Source of the DNA: Myxococcales bacterium
GTDB taxonomy: Bacteria; Myxococcota_A; Polyangia; Polyangiales; Polyangiaceae
Length of the DNA stretch: 64,000 nucleotides
Direction: 5' to 3'
Assembly: GCA_016706225.1 (NCBI GenBank)
Contig: JADJKB010000008.1
Coordinates: 496,001 to 560,000, forward strand
In this document: piece by piece, positions 51,476 through 60,695 of the stretch
Layout of the letters: the number at the start of each line of letters is the position of its first letter
How positions within the stretch are numbered: the first letter of the stretch is position 1
Program-made: the position numbers and the translations under genes
The notes under the pieces: model-generated
What the model saw: only the letters and a program-made list of their open reading frames with translations
What the model was told of the DNA's origin: nothing
Database searches by the model: none

Positions 51476-53440
51476 ATGAAGATGCACAAGACTTGGTCAC
51501 TCGGGCTCGGGCTCGCGCTGTTTTCGCTGAGCCTCGGCGCTCGGGCGGCGACCGGAACCTGCGACAGCAATCCGCCGACGACTTCCCAGGCTTGCATCAC
51601 TGCCATCCAGAACGCCGGCGGTGTCGTCAACGACATCTTCAAGGACAAGAACGGCCTGACCGGTCCTCAGCTGCCGCTGTTCGCCAAGTTCTTCAACAAC
51701 TGGCCCGGCTGCGACACCACGAGCTGGGCCGGATGCGCCGGCGAGTCGACGTCGCCCTACGATTGCCCCGAGAAGTACACCTGCAACGCCGCGGTGACGA
51801 ACACCGTTGCGAACGCCACGAAGTACCTGGAGAAGCTCGACCACCTGTGGTGGCACCCGTGTCGCCTGGTCGACCACACCCTGGTCAACGGCTGTCCGAA
51901 CCGCGCGACCACGAACTGCGTCGCTGATGGAATCACCAGCGGCTACTTCCCCTGGGAAGGTCTGGTCTTCGATCTCGGCGGCCCCTCGAACAAGGTGGCC
52001 ATCTTCGCCCAGAACGATCACGGGCCCCAGCCTTGCGAGTCCGTCGAGTACACGATCTACCTGACCGACAACCCGCTCGCCAAAGACGCGATCGAGGATC
52101 CGGCGACCACCGGCACCGATCCCCAGAAGTGGAATCGGGCCGTCTTGCAGCAGATCTTCACCCACGGCTGGTTCACGACTCGGCCTCCGTCACCCGGCAA
52201 CGCCACCTGGGCCGCCTGCGGCGACACGGCGAACTACGCCGTCGAGGACGACTCGTTCGTGCAGGTCCACGGGCTGCCGTGTGGCATCACTTTCCGTTAC
52301 GCCTCCATCGTTGCGGGCTATGACGGCAAAGAGTTTCCGGCCTGTTCTTACCACTCGAGTGAGGGCGAGGTGGACGCGGTCGCCGGCTTGACCGAGCAAG
52401 GCTCCGGAGTGTGTCCCGACGCGGACAAGGACGGCTTCGTCGACTGCAAATGTCCTGGGGCGACCCAGCCCTGCGACTGTGATGACAGCGATGGCAAGGT
52501 GTATCCGGGTGCGCCCGAGGCATGTGACTCGGCCACCGATCTGAACTGTGACGGCAAGCCCGGGGCCTGCCCCGCGGGCCTGGTCTGCAACGCCAGCATC
52601 TGTGTGCCGCTGTGCAAGGCCGGCGAGATCGGCAGTTGCCCCATCGGCTCGACCTGCAAACCGTCCAGCGAGGGCTCGATCTGTGTGCCGGATGACTGCA
52701 CCACGGGCGGTTGTCCGCCGGGCGCGGTGTGTGATCCGACCAGCAAGACCTGCAAGCCGGCCTGCGACGGCGTGGTCTGCCCGTATGGACAGTCGTGCAA
52801 GGACGGTAAATGCGTCGATCTTTGCGCGGGAGTTCAATGTCCACCGCCGAAGCAGTGCTCGCTTGGTGAGTGCAAGGCTCCGTGCAACTGCTACGCGGCC
52901 GACATCGGCTGCAACACCGGTGAGGTGTGTGACAAGGCCGGCAGCAACGCCTGTGTGCCGCCTGCTTGTCAGGGGAAGACCTGCCAGGCCGGCGAGCACT
53001 GTGATGCCAGCGGCAACTGCGTTGGCCTGTGCGCCGGCGTCACCTGTCCGCAGGCGCAGAAGTGCGACGCGACCAAGGGTTGTGTCGAGCTGTGTGACGG
53101 GGTCAGCTGTGGGGCCGGCGAGGAGTGTGATCCGAAGACCGGCAGCTGCGGTCCCGCCGAGTGCAATCCGATCTGCATCCCGCCCAAGACCTGCGTGGCC
53201 GGTCAGTGTGTGGTGCCCGAGGCCGGAACCGGTGGTGGCTCCGGCACCGGCGGGGCAGCGAACGATGCGGGGAGTGACGCCGCCGCGGGCACCGGGGGAA
53301 CATCCAAAGGTGGCACCACGGAGTCCGGCGACGATGGCGGCTGCGGCTGTCGCGCGCCGGCGTCCGCGCCCGGGTGGCCCGCGCTGATCTTGGCCGCGCT
53401 CGGCGCACTCGGTCTCTGGTTCCGGCGCAGGGCCGAGTGA
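51476..53440 (+). CDS. Cys-rich secreted protein with MYXO-CTERM anchor
   Basis: A 654-residue exported protein; signal peptide to about residue 25 (LALFSLSLGARAA). Residues about 28-305 form an unassigned globular domain with ten or more Cys. From about 310 to 565 come about ten Cys-rich repeats of the form C..G..C...CV..C.GV.C (for example CDGVVCPYGQSCKDGKCVDL), which recall EGF/thrombospondin-like or DUF-type surface repeats. A Gly/Ser/Thr linker leads to the C-terminal sorting signal: CGCRA, a hydrophobic helix (WPALILAALGALGLWF) and RRR. This is MYXO-CTERM, cut by myxosortase to lipid-anchor the protein at the Cys. ATG 51482 is an alternative start. Confidence 0.88.
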   Translation: MKMHKTWSLGLGLALFSLSLGARAATGTCDSNPPTTSQACITAIQNAGGVVNDIFKDKNGLTGPQLPLFAKFFNNWPGCDTTSWAGCAGESTSPYDCPEKYTCNAAVTNTVANATKYLEKLDHLWWHPCRLVDHTLVNGCPNRATTNCVADGITSGYFPWEGLVFDLGGPSNKVAIFAQNDHGPQPCESVEYTIYLTDNPLAKDAIEDPATTGTDPQKWNRAVLQQIFTHGWFTTRPPSPGNATWAACGDTANYAVEDDSFVQVHGLPCGITFRYASIVAGYDGKEFPACSYHSSEGEVDAVAGLTEQGSGVCPDADKDGFVDCKCPGATQPCDCDDSDGKVYPGAPEACDSATDLNCDGKPGACPAGLVCNASICVPLCKAGEIGSCPIGSTCKPSSEGSICVPDDCTTGGCPPGAVCDPTSKTCKPACDGVVCPYGQSCKDGKCVDLCAGVQCPPPKQCSLGECKAPCNCYAADIGCNTGEVCDKAGSNACVPPACQGKTCQAGEHCDASGNCVGLCAGVTCPQAQKCDATKGCVELCDGVSCGAGEECDPKTGSCGPAECNPICIPPKTCVAGQCVVPEAGTGGGSGTGGAANDAGSDAAAGTGGTSKGGTTESGDDGGCGCRAPASAPGWPALILAALGALGLWFRRRAE

Positions 53441-53483
53441 CGCGCGTGTCTCTGGCGGCGCGCCGCTGCTGCGCGTCGCGCGG

Positions 53484-54338
53484 GTGAGCTCGAACATGAG
53501 CGGAGCGGCCGTGCTCGGCTTGGTGATCTTCGCCGGCCTGCTGCACGCCAGCTGGAACGCCCTGCTCAAGGCCAGTGGCGACCGCTTGCTGACCTTCGCG
53601 GTCGTGCTCGCGACGGGCGCGGTTTGTTATGCCCCCGTCGCCTGGGTGACCGGAGCGCCGGGCCACGCGGCCTGGCCGTACCTGGCCGGCTCGGGGGTGG
53701 TTCACGTCTTCTACTTCGCGTTCTTGTTGTTCGCCTACGAATACGGCGACCTGTCACTGGTCTACCCGATCGCACGCGGCGTGGGGCCGCTGATCGTCGC
53801 GGGTGTCTCCGCGCTGGTGATCGGTGAGCCGGTCCGCGGCGTCGCCGCTGCTGGTGTGGTCTTGGTCTCCCTCGGGGTCATTGGCATCGGCGGCGCCGGT
53901 GCGCGAGCGGCGCCGAAGCGGGCGCTCGGGTTCGCCGCGCTGACCGGGGTCTTCATCGCGGCCTACACGCTGTGTGATGGGCTCGGCGTGCGCGCAGGCG
54001 GCAGCAAGCTCGCGTACGTTGCGTGGCTGCACCTGATCATCGGCGCTCCGTTTAGCAGCGTCGTGTTCTGGCGACGCCGCGCCGTGCTCGGCGCATTCCT
54101 GTCCAGACATGGTGCGCGAGCCATCGGTGGGGGTCTGTGCTCGGCGCTGGCGTATTCCCTGGTCATCTACGCGATGAGTGTGGGGCGGATCGCGTCCGTT
54201 GCGTCGGCTCGCGAGGTGAGTGTGGTGTTCGCTGCGCTGATCGGCGCCCGGCTGCTCGGTGAAGGCTTGGGCGGTCGCCGCCTGATCTTCGCGTCCGCAG
54301 TGGCGCTCGGCATCGTCTGCCTGGCCCTCGGTCGCTGA
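53484..54338 (+). CDS. EamA-family (DMT) transporter
   Basis: A 284-residue protein with about ten transmembrane helices in two EamA repeats (starts LGLVIFAGLLHASWNALLK and FAALTGVFIAAYTLCDGLG). GTG 53484 gives the first residues, ATG 53496 is an alternative. EamA transporters move metabolites such as amino acids or their derivatives out of the cytoplasm, but the substrate is not apparent. It stands 43 bases after the MYXO-CTERM gene; no shared theme is visible. It converges with the lipoprotein gene that ends at 54346. Confidence 0.85.
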   Translation: MSSNMSGAAVLGLVIFAGLLHASWNALLKASGDRLLTFAVVLATGAVCYAPVAWVTGAPGHAAWPYLAGSGVVHVFYFAFLLFAYEYGDLSLVYPIARGVGPLIVAGVSALVIGEPVRGVAAAGVVLVSLGVIGIGGAGARAAPKRALGFAALTGVFIAAYTLCDGLGVRAGGSKLAYVAWLHLIIGAPFSSVVFWRRRAVLGAFLSRHGARAIGGGLCSALAYSLVIYAMSVGRIASVASAREVSVVFAALIGARLLGEGLGGRRLIFASAVALGIVCLALGR

Positions 54339-54345
54339 GCCGCCG

Positions 54346-55497
54346 TCAACCGCTGCGAGCGAGCTCGGCTCCGCGGCACTCGTAGCGCCGGAGTACGATC
54401 GCCGCCCGCACCCAGCTCGCGACGAGCAGCGACGACCCGGTCCAGACGGCGCGGGAATTGGCTGCGGCGACCGACTCCGGCAAGAGCGGGCCGAGGCCGC
54501 TCGTGCTCGCGGCGAGATCGAGCGTCAGAGGCGGCTCCCCAGGTAAGGTCAACCGTGGCCGCCCGAGCCGGCAGTCGAGGGTCGTGTTGGTGATCACCAG
54601 GCTCTGCTCAGGGCTGTCCATGCCGCCGATGCGCAGAGCCCTGCGGATGTCACCGCACTGGACCGCGAACAACGCCTCGCTGCCGATCCGAGTGACACCG
54701 AGCGGCGCACAGCCGGGTGGCGAATGGGTTACACCGACGTAGAACGGCGAGAGCTGGCGCATGAACGCCGTGGTCCGCGGCTGGCCGGAGGCCTGAGAGC
54801 AGAAGCCGTAATGCCAGCGCTCGCCCACGATGGTAAAACCCGCGATGGTCGCCGGGCAGGGTGTCGGCACACTCATGGGGAGCCCGCGCAGCTCGGGCCC
54901 GGTGGAGAGCAACTCGCGGAATCGATACGCGGCGCACGACCGCTCTTTGTCATCGCCGCAGGGCTCATCGAGCCCCCGCACGACCGCCGCCATTTCGTTC
55001 TTGTCGCTCGCAGCAAAGGCCACGTGCCCCCGCCGGGTGAGGTCGCCGAGCGTCGTGGGGGTGAGGGCGCTCGGCGCCGCGAACGAGCGTGTGCTGGCGT
55101 CGCCCAGCACGCCGTAGCTCGCAGCCGCGGCGTCGTGCCGGGTCACATACGCGAGGCCCACGCGGTTACCGAGCGCAGCGCCGGCGATCTCGACCACGCG
55201 CTCGACCTCGCTGCCGAGGGTGAGCGCGGCGCCGACCTCCTGGCCCGTGGCGTCGAGAAAGAGCAGCGACAAACCGCCCGTTTTTGCCCCGACCGCGAGC
55301 AGCGCACCGTCGTCGGTCGCCACGAGCTCGAAGGCGACCTCGCCGGCGACCGCGTGCTCCGGCAGCGGGATGGGAGTAGGGCTCGGGGCCGTGGACGGCA
55401 CGGGCGCAGGCGGCGCCGGTTGGTGTTTGTCCTTGCAGCCTACCGCGCCGAGCACGAGCGCGAGCAGGATTGGGACCGAGCTCAGCGGTCGGCCCAC
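54346..55497 (-). CDS. hypothetical lipoprotein, propeller-like
   Basis: A 383-residue lipoprotein. GTG 55497 gives a fitting signal peptide (MGRPLSSVPILLALVLGAVGC); without it the frame reads through from the broken glucokinase gene. After a Pro/Ser/Thr linker, the mature part is a series of beta-strand pairs such as ELVATDDGALLAVGAKTGGLSLLFLDATG, GNRVGLAYVT, FTIVGERWHYGFC, typical of WD/sialidase-like propellers, with about eight Cys. I do not know a ligand. The gene overlaps the end of the glucokinase gene by 16 bases, so the two are likely co-transcribed. Confidence 0.7.
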   Translation of the reverse strand: MGRPLSSVPILLALVLGAVGCKDKHQPAPPAPVPSTAPSPTPIPLPEHAVAGEVAFELVATDDGALLAVGAKTGGLSLLFLDATGQEVGAALTLGSEVERVVEIAGAALGNRVGLAYVTRHDAAAASYGVLGDASTRSFAAPSALTPTTLGDLTRRGHVAFAASDKNEMAAVVRGLDEPCGDDKERSCAAYRFRELLSTGPELRGLPMSVPTPCPATIAGFTIVGERWHYGFCSQASGQPRTTAFMRQLSPFYVGVTHSPPGCAPLGVTRIGSEALFAVQCGDIRRALRIGGMDSPEQSLVITNTTLDCRLGRPRLTLPGEPPLTLDLAASTSGLGPLLPESVAAANSRAVWTGSSLLVASWVRAAIVLRRYECRGAELARSG

Positions 55498-56187
55498 AGT
55501 CGGATCCCTCCGCCAAGCCCCTGCACGTTGTCGAACAACACGACGTTCGACGGCAGCTCGACCTCGCGCTTGCGCGTTGCCTCCGCCCAGGAAGAGCACG
55601 TCGTGGTTGAAGATCACCGCGAGCTGGTCGAGCATCTCCCGCACCCGACGGCTCCAGCGCTTGCTTCCGATGCGCTCGAGCTTGGTCTCCCGCACCCGCT
55701 CCTCGCAAGTGTCTCCCTTCTTGAACGGGTGGTGGCCGAGCTCCAGGTTGGGTACCAGCTGTCCCTCGACGAACAACGCCGAGCCGACGCCGGTGCCCAG
55801 TGTCAGCACCATCTCGACTCCGCTGCCCCGCACCACGCCGTAGCCTTGCAGATCGGCGTCGTTGATCACACGCGTCGGACAGCCGAGCACGGCGGCGACG
55901 TCGGCCTCGACTGCGCGGCCTGCCCAGAGGGAGGTGTCCAGATTCGGTGCGGTCACGACGACGCCGTGGCGTACGACACCCGGGAAGCCCACACTCGCTC
56001 GGTCGAAGGGGCGCTGGGCCCGCGATAGCTCCGCGAGCACCCGCAGCACGGCCTCGGGTGTTGCCGGGTTTGGTGTGAGGGCACGGGTCCGTTCGGTCGC
56101 TGCGCACCCGTCTGCATCGAGCACGAGCAGCTTGATGCCGGTCCCACCGATGTCCACCGAGCGGGTCTTGAGGGCGACGGGGTTCAT
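55482..56187 (-). pseudogene. ppgK: polyphosphate glucokinase, apparent frameshift near the C-terminus
   Basis: A ROK-family kinase that phosphorylates glucose with polyphosphate. It has DIGGTGIKLLVLDADG, VGFPGVVRHG, INDADLQGYG (catalytic Asp), VEMVLTLGTGVGSALFVEG, LELGHHPFKKGDTCEE and FLGGGNA, all as in the family. Directly after GGGNA the frame breaks at about 55572-55576; removing one base restores the expected end KREVELPSNVVLFDN, QGLGGGIRLWADR and stop at 55482. So the true gene is about 234 residues. An error in a GC run is likely. The gene would supply glucose 6-phosphate independent of ATP, the substrate of Ino1 elsewhere in the window. Confidence 0.8.
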
Positions 56188-56330
56188 GGCAAAGGGGGCG
56201 GGAATCGATCCGAGGCCGCCAAGCGTAGACGACCGTGGAGGTCCTGCCCAATCGGACCCCGTGCTGGCGACAGGCTCGATCCCCGGCGCGGGTTGCGGCT
56301 CTCACCCGAGGCCGGTAGCGTTTGCCGCCC

Positions 56331-57974
56331 GTGGATCGCGCGTTGTTTTGGCTCGCCGGCTTCGCCTTCGGGGCGTGCGCTCAGGCGCCTGCGCCGTCCG
56401 AGCAGGCGCCGCCCGCGGGGTCCGCGCAGCTCGCGGCCGCGCCGGCGCCCGCAGCCGGCCCGGGGCCGCGCGACGTGGACTGCAGAGAGCGCATCCGCGC
56501 CGCCGAGGCCGAGCCCGCCGAGCCGGGTGCGCTGGAGTTCGAGGCGCGTCGCGCGGAGATCCTCGGACGTGCCAAGGCCGAGCCCGTGCTGTTTCGCCGT
56601 GCGCCGCGTCCAAGCGAAGCGGTGTCGAGCGAGGTCAAAGCTCTCAGAGCGCAGCTGGCGCTGAGCCCGTCACCGGGTTGGGCTCTGCGTGGGGTGTTCA
56701 AGACCGTGCAGCGCAGGCCCGACGTCGCCCGCGCGCTGCTGCTCTCGGAGGGGTACCTGTACTCGGACGTTCCAGATCTGGCTGCTGGCTTCGTCGATGT
56801 GCTGGAGTTGCACCATCTGTTCTCCGATCGCGAGCTGACGATCCAGCGTGGGAGTCAGCTGCTGCATGCCAAGAAGGCGGCAGGATTCTGGTACGAGTAT
56901 CTGGATGGTCCCGAGGCGGGGCAACGGGCACGCCTGCTGTTGCTCGATCGGGTCTGGGCGAGTGGCACCGATCCCGGGCCGCCGTTGCACCTCGATCTGC
57001 GAAGTGTCGTCGCGGCGATCGGTGCGGAGCGGCTGCGCGTGCGGCGCATCACGAAGAAACATCTGGTGGTCGACGTTCGCCACGGGGCGTACCTGGTTCC
57101 GACCCTGCTTTCGCTGGGCGATGGCGCAAAGCCCGAGCTCGAGTGCCAGCTGATCTCCGCCGCCGAGCGACCTGCGGTGGAACAAGCCCGGTCGCTGAGT
57201 TTGCGCCGCGAGCGGGTCGTGTCGGCGCTCCGCAGCACCGTGGTCACGATGGTGGCCGAGGCGCTGCCGTTCGACGAGCCGAAGACCGAGGAGGGGCAGC
57301 AGGACGGCAATCTGCGGCCCGCCTGGCGCTGGGCGTACAATCACGGCTGGGACTCGTACAGCTTCAACGATGACAGCTACATGGTGTTCGACCAGAAGGG
57401 TCGGCCCAAGGTCCCGCAGGTCTGCATCGACTTCGTCACCGACACCATCGAGCGAGCGAGCGGGACGTGGTGGACGGCTCGAGACACCGAGCGCAAGCGC
57501 ATCATCGGCAAGGTCGACTTCGACGAGATCGGCATCGAGAATCGGCGCAGTGTCGACGTGTTCATCCGTTTCGCCGAACAGCACCCGGAGTGGTTCGACG
57601 TCTATTCTTTGCCGGACGTGGAACGGCTGCGATTCCTGGAGCGTGCCGCGTTCTTCGCGCACCTGGTCGAGCACGCGGATCGTTACCAACCCGGGGACGT
57701 GGTGGCCATCCACGGGCCGCGGAGCGACGGGGAGAACCACTGGCACTCGTTCTTCGTGTACGAGACCGATCCGGTCACCGGTCTGCCCACGCTGCTGGCC
57801 AGCAACGCGGGCAAGCCGCGCATCCGCACCTGGGAGGGAGAGATGCGCGCGGCACCGCGCCGCAGCATTCGAACCCGCGTGCGGCCGCGAATCGAGTGGC
57901 TCGAGTCGGTGATCGCCACGGATCCGGCGCTGACCACCCGCGAGCCGGCTCCGCTGATCTCAGCGCCGATTTGA
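56331..57974 (+). CDS. lipoprotein with Cys/His hydrolase-like C-terminal domain
   Basis: A 547-residue lipoprotein (signal end GFAFGAC). GTG 56331 is preferred; TTG 56322 is an alternative. The N-terminal about 270 residues are Ala/Pro-rich then helical with no known family. The C-terminal part (about 320-530) holds a Cys in VPQVCIDFVTDTI, PGDVVAIHGP and a His in ENHWHSFFVYE, in the order and spacing of NlpC/P60-like (papain-fold) peptidases, which cut cell-wall peptides. A catalytic role is inferred. It is the first gene of a tight operon: the M1 peptidase gene begins three bases after its stop. Confidence 0.6.
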   Translation: MDRALFWLAGFAFGACAQAPAPSEQAPPAGSAQLAAAPAPAAGPGPRDVDCRERIRAAEAEPAEPGALEFEARRAEILGRAKAEPVLFRRAPRPSEAVSSEVKALRAQLALSPSPGWALRGVFKTVQRRPDVARALLLSEGYLYSDVPDLAAGFVDVLELHHLFSDRELTIQRGSQLLHAKKAAGFWYEYLDGPEAGQRARLLLLDRVWASGTDPGPPLHLDLRSVVAAIGAERLRVRRITKKHLVVDVRHGAYLVPTLLSLGDGAKPELECQLISAAERPAVEQARSLSLRRERVVSALRSTVVTMVAEALPFDEPKTEEGQQDGNLRPAWRWAYNHGWDSYSFNDDSYMVFDQKGRPKVPQVCIDFVTDTIERASGTWWTARDTERKRIIGKVDFDEIGIENRRSVDVFIRFAEQHPEWFDVYSLPDVERLRFLERAAFFAHLVEHADRYQPGDVVAIHGPRSDGENHWHSFFVYETDPVTGLPTLLASNAGKPRIRTWEGEMRAAPRRSIRTRVRPRIEWLESVIATDPALTTREPAPLISAPI

Positions 57975-57977
57975 GCC

Positions 57978-60695
57978 ATGGCCCGCGTCGTTCTCCCTGC
58001 CGCGTTGGCGCTCTCGTCGGCTCTGCTCGCGCTCGGGAGCTGCGCGCGGACGCCGCCTCGGGCTCTGGCCCATCCAGCCGCGACGTCGAGCGCCGAGACT
58101 GCGCCGGCCGTAGCGCCGGCGCGAGACGATGGGCGGCTGCCCTCGGGCATTCGCCCGACGCGGCAGAGTGTGGAGCTCACCATCGACCCGCGGGACAAGA
58201 GCTTCTTCGGGCGGGTGCGCATCGGCGTGGAAATCGACGCCCCAACGCGCGTCATCGTGCTGCACGCCAAGGGACCGAAGATCCTCACCGCCGCCGTCAG
58301 CACGCGGCAGGCCAAACTCTGGGCGAAGGTGAGCACGCGACTCGCGGCGCACAGCAAGGCCGAAGCGGAGGAGCTCGTGCTCCAGCTGGCTTCCGAGGTT
58401 GGCCCGGGTCCGGCCGAGATCGATCTGCAATACGAGGCAGCTTTCGGCTCGAGTCTCGGGGGGCTGTACCGCGCCGAGGCGGGGGGGCGAGCCTTTGCGT
58501 TCACGCAGTTCGAGCCGAACGACGCGCGGCGCGCGTTCCCTTGCTTCGACGAGCCGGGCTTCAAGCTGCCGTTTCGTCTGGCGCTGACCGTGCCCGAGGG
58601 CAACCTCGCGGTCGCCAACACGGTCGAGTTGCGCCGGCGTGACAACCCAACCACGCAGCTGACGACGTACGAGTTCGCGGAGACCGAACCGCTGCCCTCT
58701 TACCTGGTCGCCTTTGCGGTGGGGCCCTTCGAGGTGCGCGAGGGAGCCCGGAGCCCGGTGCCCATTCGTTTGATCACGCTGCCCGGCAAGAGCAAGCTCG
58801 GTGGTCTGGCGCTCGCGACTGCGGAGGAGAGCTTGGGCCTGCTCACCGACTACTTCGGTGTGAAGTACCCGTACTCGAAGCTCGACCTGGTTGCGGTGCC
58901 GGAGTTCGCGGCCGGTGCGATGGAGAACGCGGGGCTCGTGACCTTCCGCGAAGAGCTCATCTTGCTCGACGAGGAGCGGGCATCCCTCGACGCCCGCCGC
59001 GGGCTCTCCGGCATCATCGCGCACGAGCTCGCCCACCAGTGGTTCGGCAACCTGGTGACCATGAAGTGGTGGGACGACCTGTGGTTGAACGAGGCGTTCG
59101 CCAGCTGGATGGGCGCCAAGATCGTCGAGCGAGCTCGGCCGAGCTACGGCGCGGAGCTGGAGCGCGTGAGCGACAAACAGTGGGTGATGGGCGTCGACAT
59201 GCTGACCAGCGCGCGCCGCATCCGGCAGCCGGTCCGCGGCTCGAGCGAGGCCCTCGAGGCCTTCGACGGCATCACCTACGTCAAGGGTGCGAGTGTGCTG
59301 AGCATGCTCGAGAGTTACCTTGGTGAGCGCGAATTTCAGCGCGGCGTTCAGGACTACCTGGCCAAACATCGGTTTGGCAACGCCAGCGCCGACGACCTGT
59401 TCGCCGCGCTCGGGCGCGCGAGCTCGAAGGACGTCGCGGCGCTGACGTCGACCTTCGTCGAACAGACCGGGGTCCCGCTGGTCGAAGCGTCGTTCAGCTG
59501 CGAAAGGCAGCGGCTGAGCGTGACGCTCGGTCAGCGCGAGTATCGCCCGCTTGGTGCGAGCCCCGGTCCCAAGAAGCAGTGGCGGATCCCGGTGTGTGTG
59601 CGCTTCGGAGTGCGCGGCACGATCGAGCGCGCCTGTACTCTGCTCGATCAGCCGACCGGCAAGCTCGAGGTGCCCGTCGCTAGCTGCCCGAAGACGGTCC
59701 ACCCGAACGCGGACGAGCGCGGTTATTATCGGTATTTGCTGCCGAGCGCGGCGCTCCTGGAGCTGGCAAAAGACCCAGCGCTCGGGCTGCGGGAGAAGGT
59801 CGGGCTTCTGGGCAACGTCTGGGCCCTGGTCCGGAGCGGCGATCTGTCCCTCGAGAGTTATTTCTCCATCATACCCTTCGCGGTCGCCGGGCAGAGTCAC
59901 GTGCTCTGGGAGCAGCTCGGTGATTCGCTCCGCGAGCTCGACCGCGCCCTCGTCACCGACGCGCTGCGCCCGGCCTTCGAGGCCCGCGTCCTCGGGCTCG
60001 CTGGCGCCAAAGGAAAGAAGCTCGGCTTTCGCAGCTCCAAGACCGAGTCGGAGGCGATCCGGCTCCAGCGTAAGCTCGTGCTCACGCTGCTCGGCGATCT
60101 GGCGAGGGAGCCTTGGGTGCTCGCCGAGGCCCGCAAGCTGACTCTGGCCTGGCTCGCGGAGCCGAGCTCGGTCGACGCCGATCTTGCTCGGATCGCCCTG
60201 CCGCTCGGCTGTCGCAGCGGGGACGCGCCGTTGTTCGATCGCCTGCTCGCGCGGCTGAAGAGCGCCGAGACCCCCGAACAGCGCTTGCTCGCGCTTGCCG
60301 GACTCTCGGGCTTCGACCACCCGGTGCTGGTCGAGCGTTTGCTCGGGCTCACGCTGGACGGCAGCATCAAGGTGGGTGATCTGCGCTACGTGTATCCGCC
60401 GTTGTTCGAGCGGCGGGCCACGGCCAGGCCGACGTACCAGTGGTTGACGAAACACTTCGACGCTCTGAAGCAGAGACTGCCCGGGTTTGCCGTGGGCAGG
60501 TTCCCCTGGGTGGTCGCGGCGCTGTGTGACGAAAAAGCCGTGGCGGAGGCGCACGACTTCTTCGCCCCGCGGCTCTTGCGCATCGAGGGGGCTGACAAGC
60601 ACCTTTCCCAGGCCACGGAGGCGGGTAAGCTCTGCGCCGCGCTCAGGACCGGTCAGGCGGAGTCGGCGCAGAAGCTGTTCGGAGGAAAACCGTGA
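57978..60695 (+). CDS. M1-family aminopeptidase lipoprotein
   Basis: A 905-residue zinc aminopeptidase anchored by a lipobox (LLALGSC). Domains: N-terminal saddle (about 55-250), catalytic thermolysin-like domain with GAMEN exopeptidase motif, zinc site HELAHQWFGNLVTMKWWDD with the distal Glu in LNEAF, and C-terminal helical domain (about 480-900). Every catalytic residue is present. It removes N-terminal residues from peptides outside the cytoplasm. It lies between the NlpC-like lipoprotein (3-base gap) and hom (GTGA overlap), so it may feed amino acids from prey or wall peptides into metabolism. Confidence 0.93.
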   Translation: MARVVLPAALALSSALLALGSCARTPPRALAHPAATSSAETAPAVAPARDDGRLPSGIRPTRQSVELTIDPRDKSFFGRVRIGVEIDAPTRVIVLHAKGPKILTAAVSTRQAKLWAKVSTRLAAHSKAEAEELVLQLASEVGPGPAEIDLQYEAAFGSSLGGLYRAEAGGRAFAFTQFEPNDARRAFPCFDEPGFKLPFRLALTVPEGNLAVANTVELRRRDNPTTQLTTYEFAETEPLPSYLVAFAVGPFEVREGARSPVPIRLITLPGKSKLGGLALATAEESLGLLTDYFGVKYPYSKLDLVAVPEFAAGAMENAGLVTFREELILLDEERASLDARRGLSGIIAHELAHQWFGNLVTMKWWDDLWLNEAFASWMGAKIVERARPSYGAELERVSDKQWVMGVDMLTSARRIRQPVRGSSEALEAFDGITYVKGASVLSMLESYLGEREFQRGVQDYLAKHRFGNASADDLFAALGRASSKDVAALTSTFVEQTGVPLVEASFSCERQRLSVTLGQREYRPLGASPGPKKQWRIPVCVRFGVRGTIERACTLLDQPTGKLEVPVASCPKTVHPNADERGYYRYLLPSAALLELAKDPALGLREKVGLLGNVWALVRSGDLSLESYFSIIPFAVAGQSHVLWEQLGDSLRELDRALVTDALRPAFEARVLGLAGAKGKKLGFRSSKTESEAIRLQRKLVLTLLGDLAREPWVLAEARKLTLAWLAEPSSVDADLARIALPLGCRSGDAPLFDRLLARLKSAETPEQRLLALAGLSGFDHPVLVERLLGLTLDGSIKVGDLRYVYPPLFERRATARPTYQWLTKHFDALKQRLPGFAVGRFPWVVAALCDEKAVAEAHDFFAPRLLRIEGADKHLSQATEAGKLCAALRTGQAESAQKLFGGKP

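Noticed and set aside
52190..53569. 459-codon minus-strand frame opposite the MYXO-CTERM gene
   Set aside because: Ala/Gly/Thr/Arg-rich product without motifs, opposite Cys codons; a shadow.
57960..60602. 880-codon reading frame opposite the M1 aminopeptidase
   Set aside because: Full shadow of a gene with HELAH and GAMEN motifs; no family pattern of its own.
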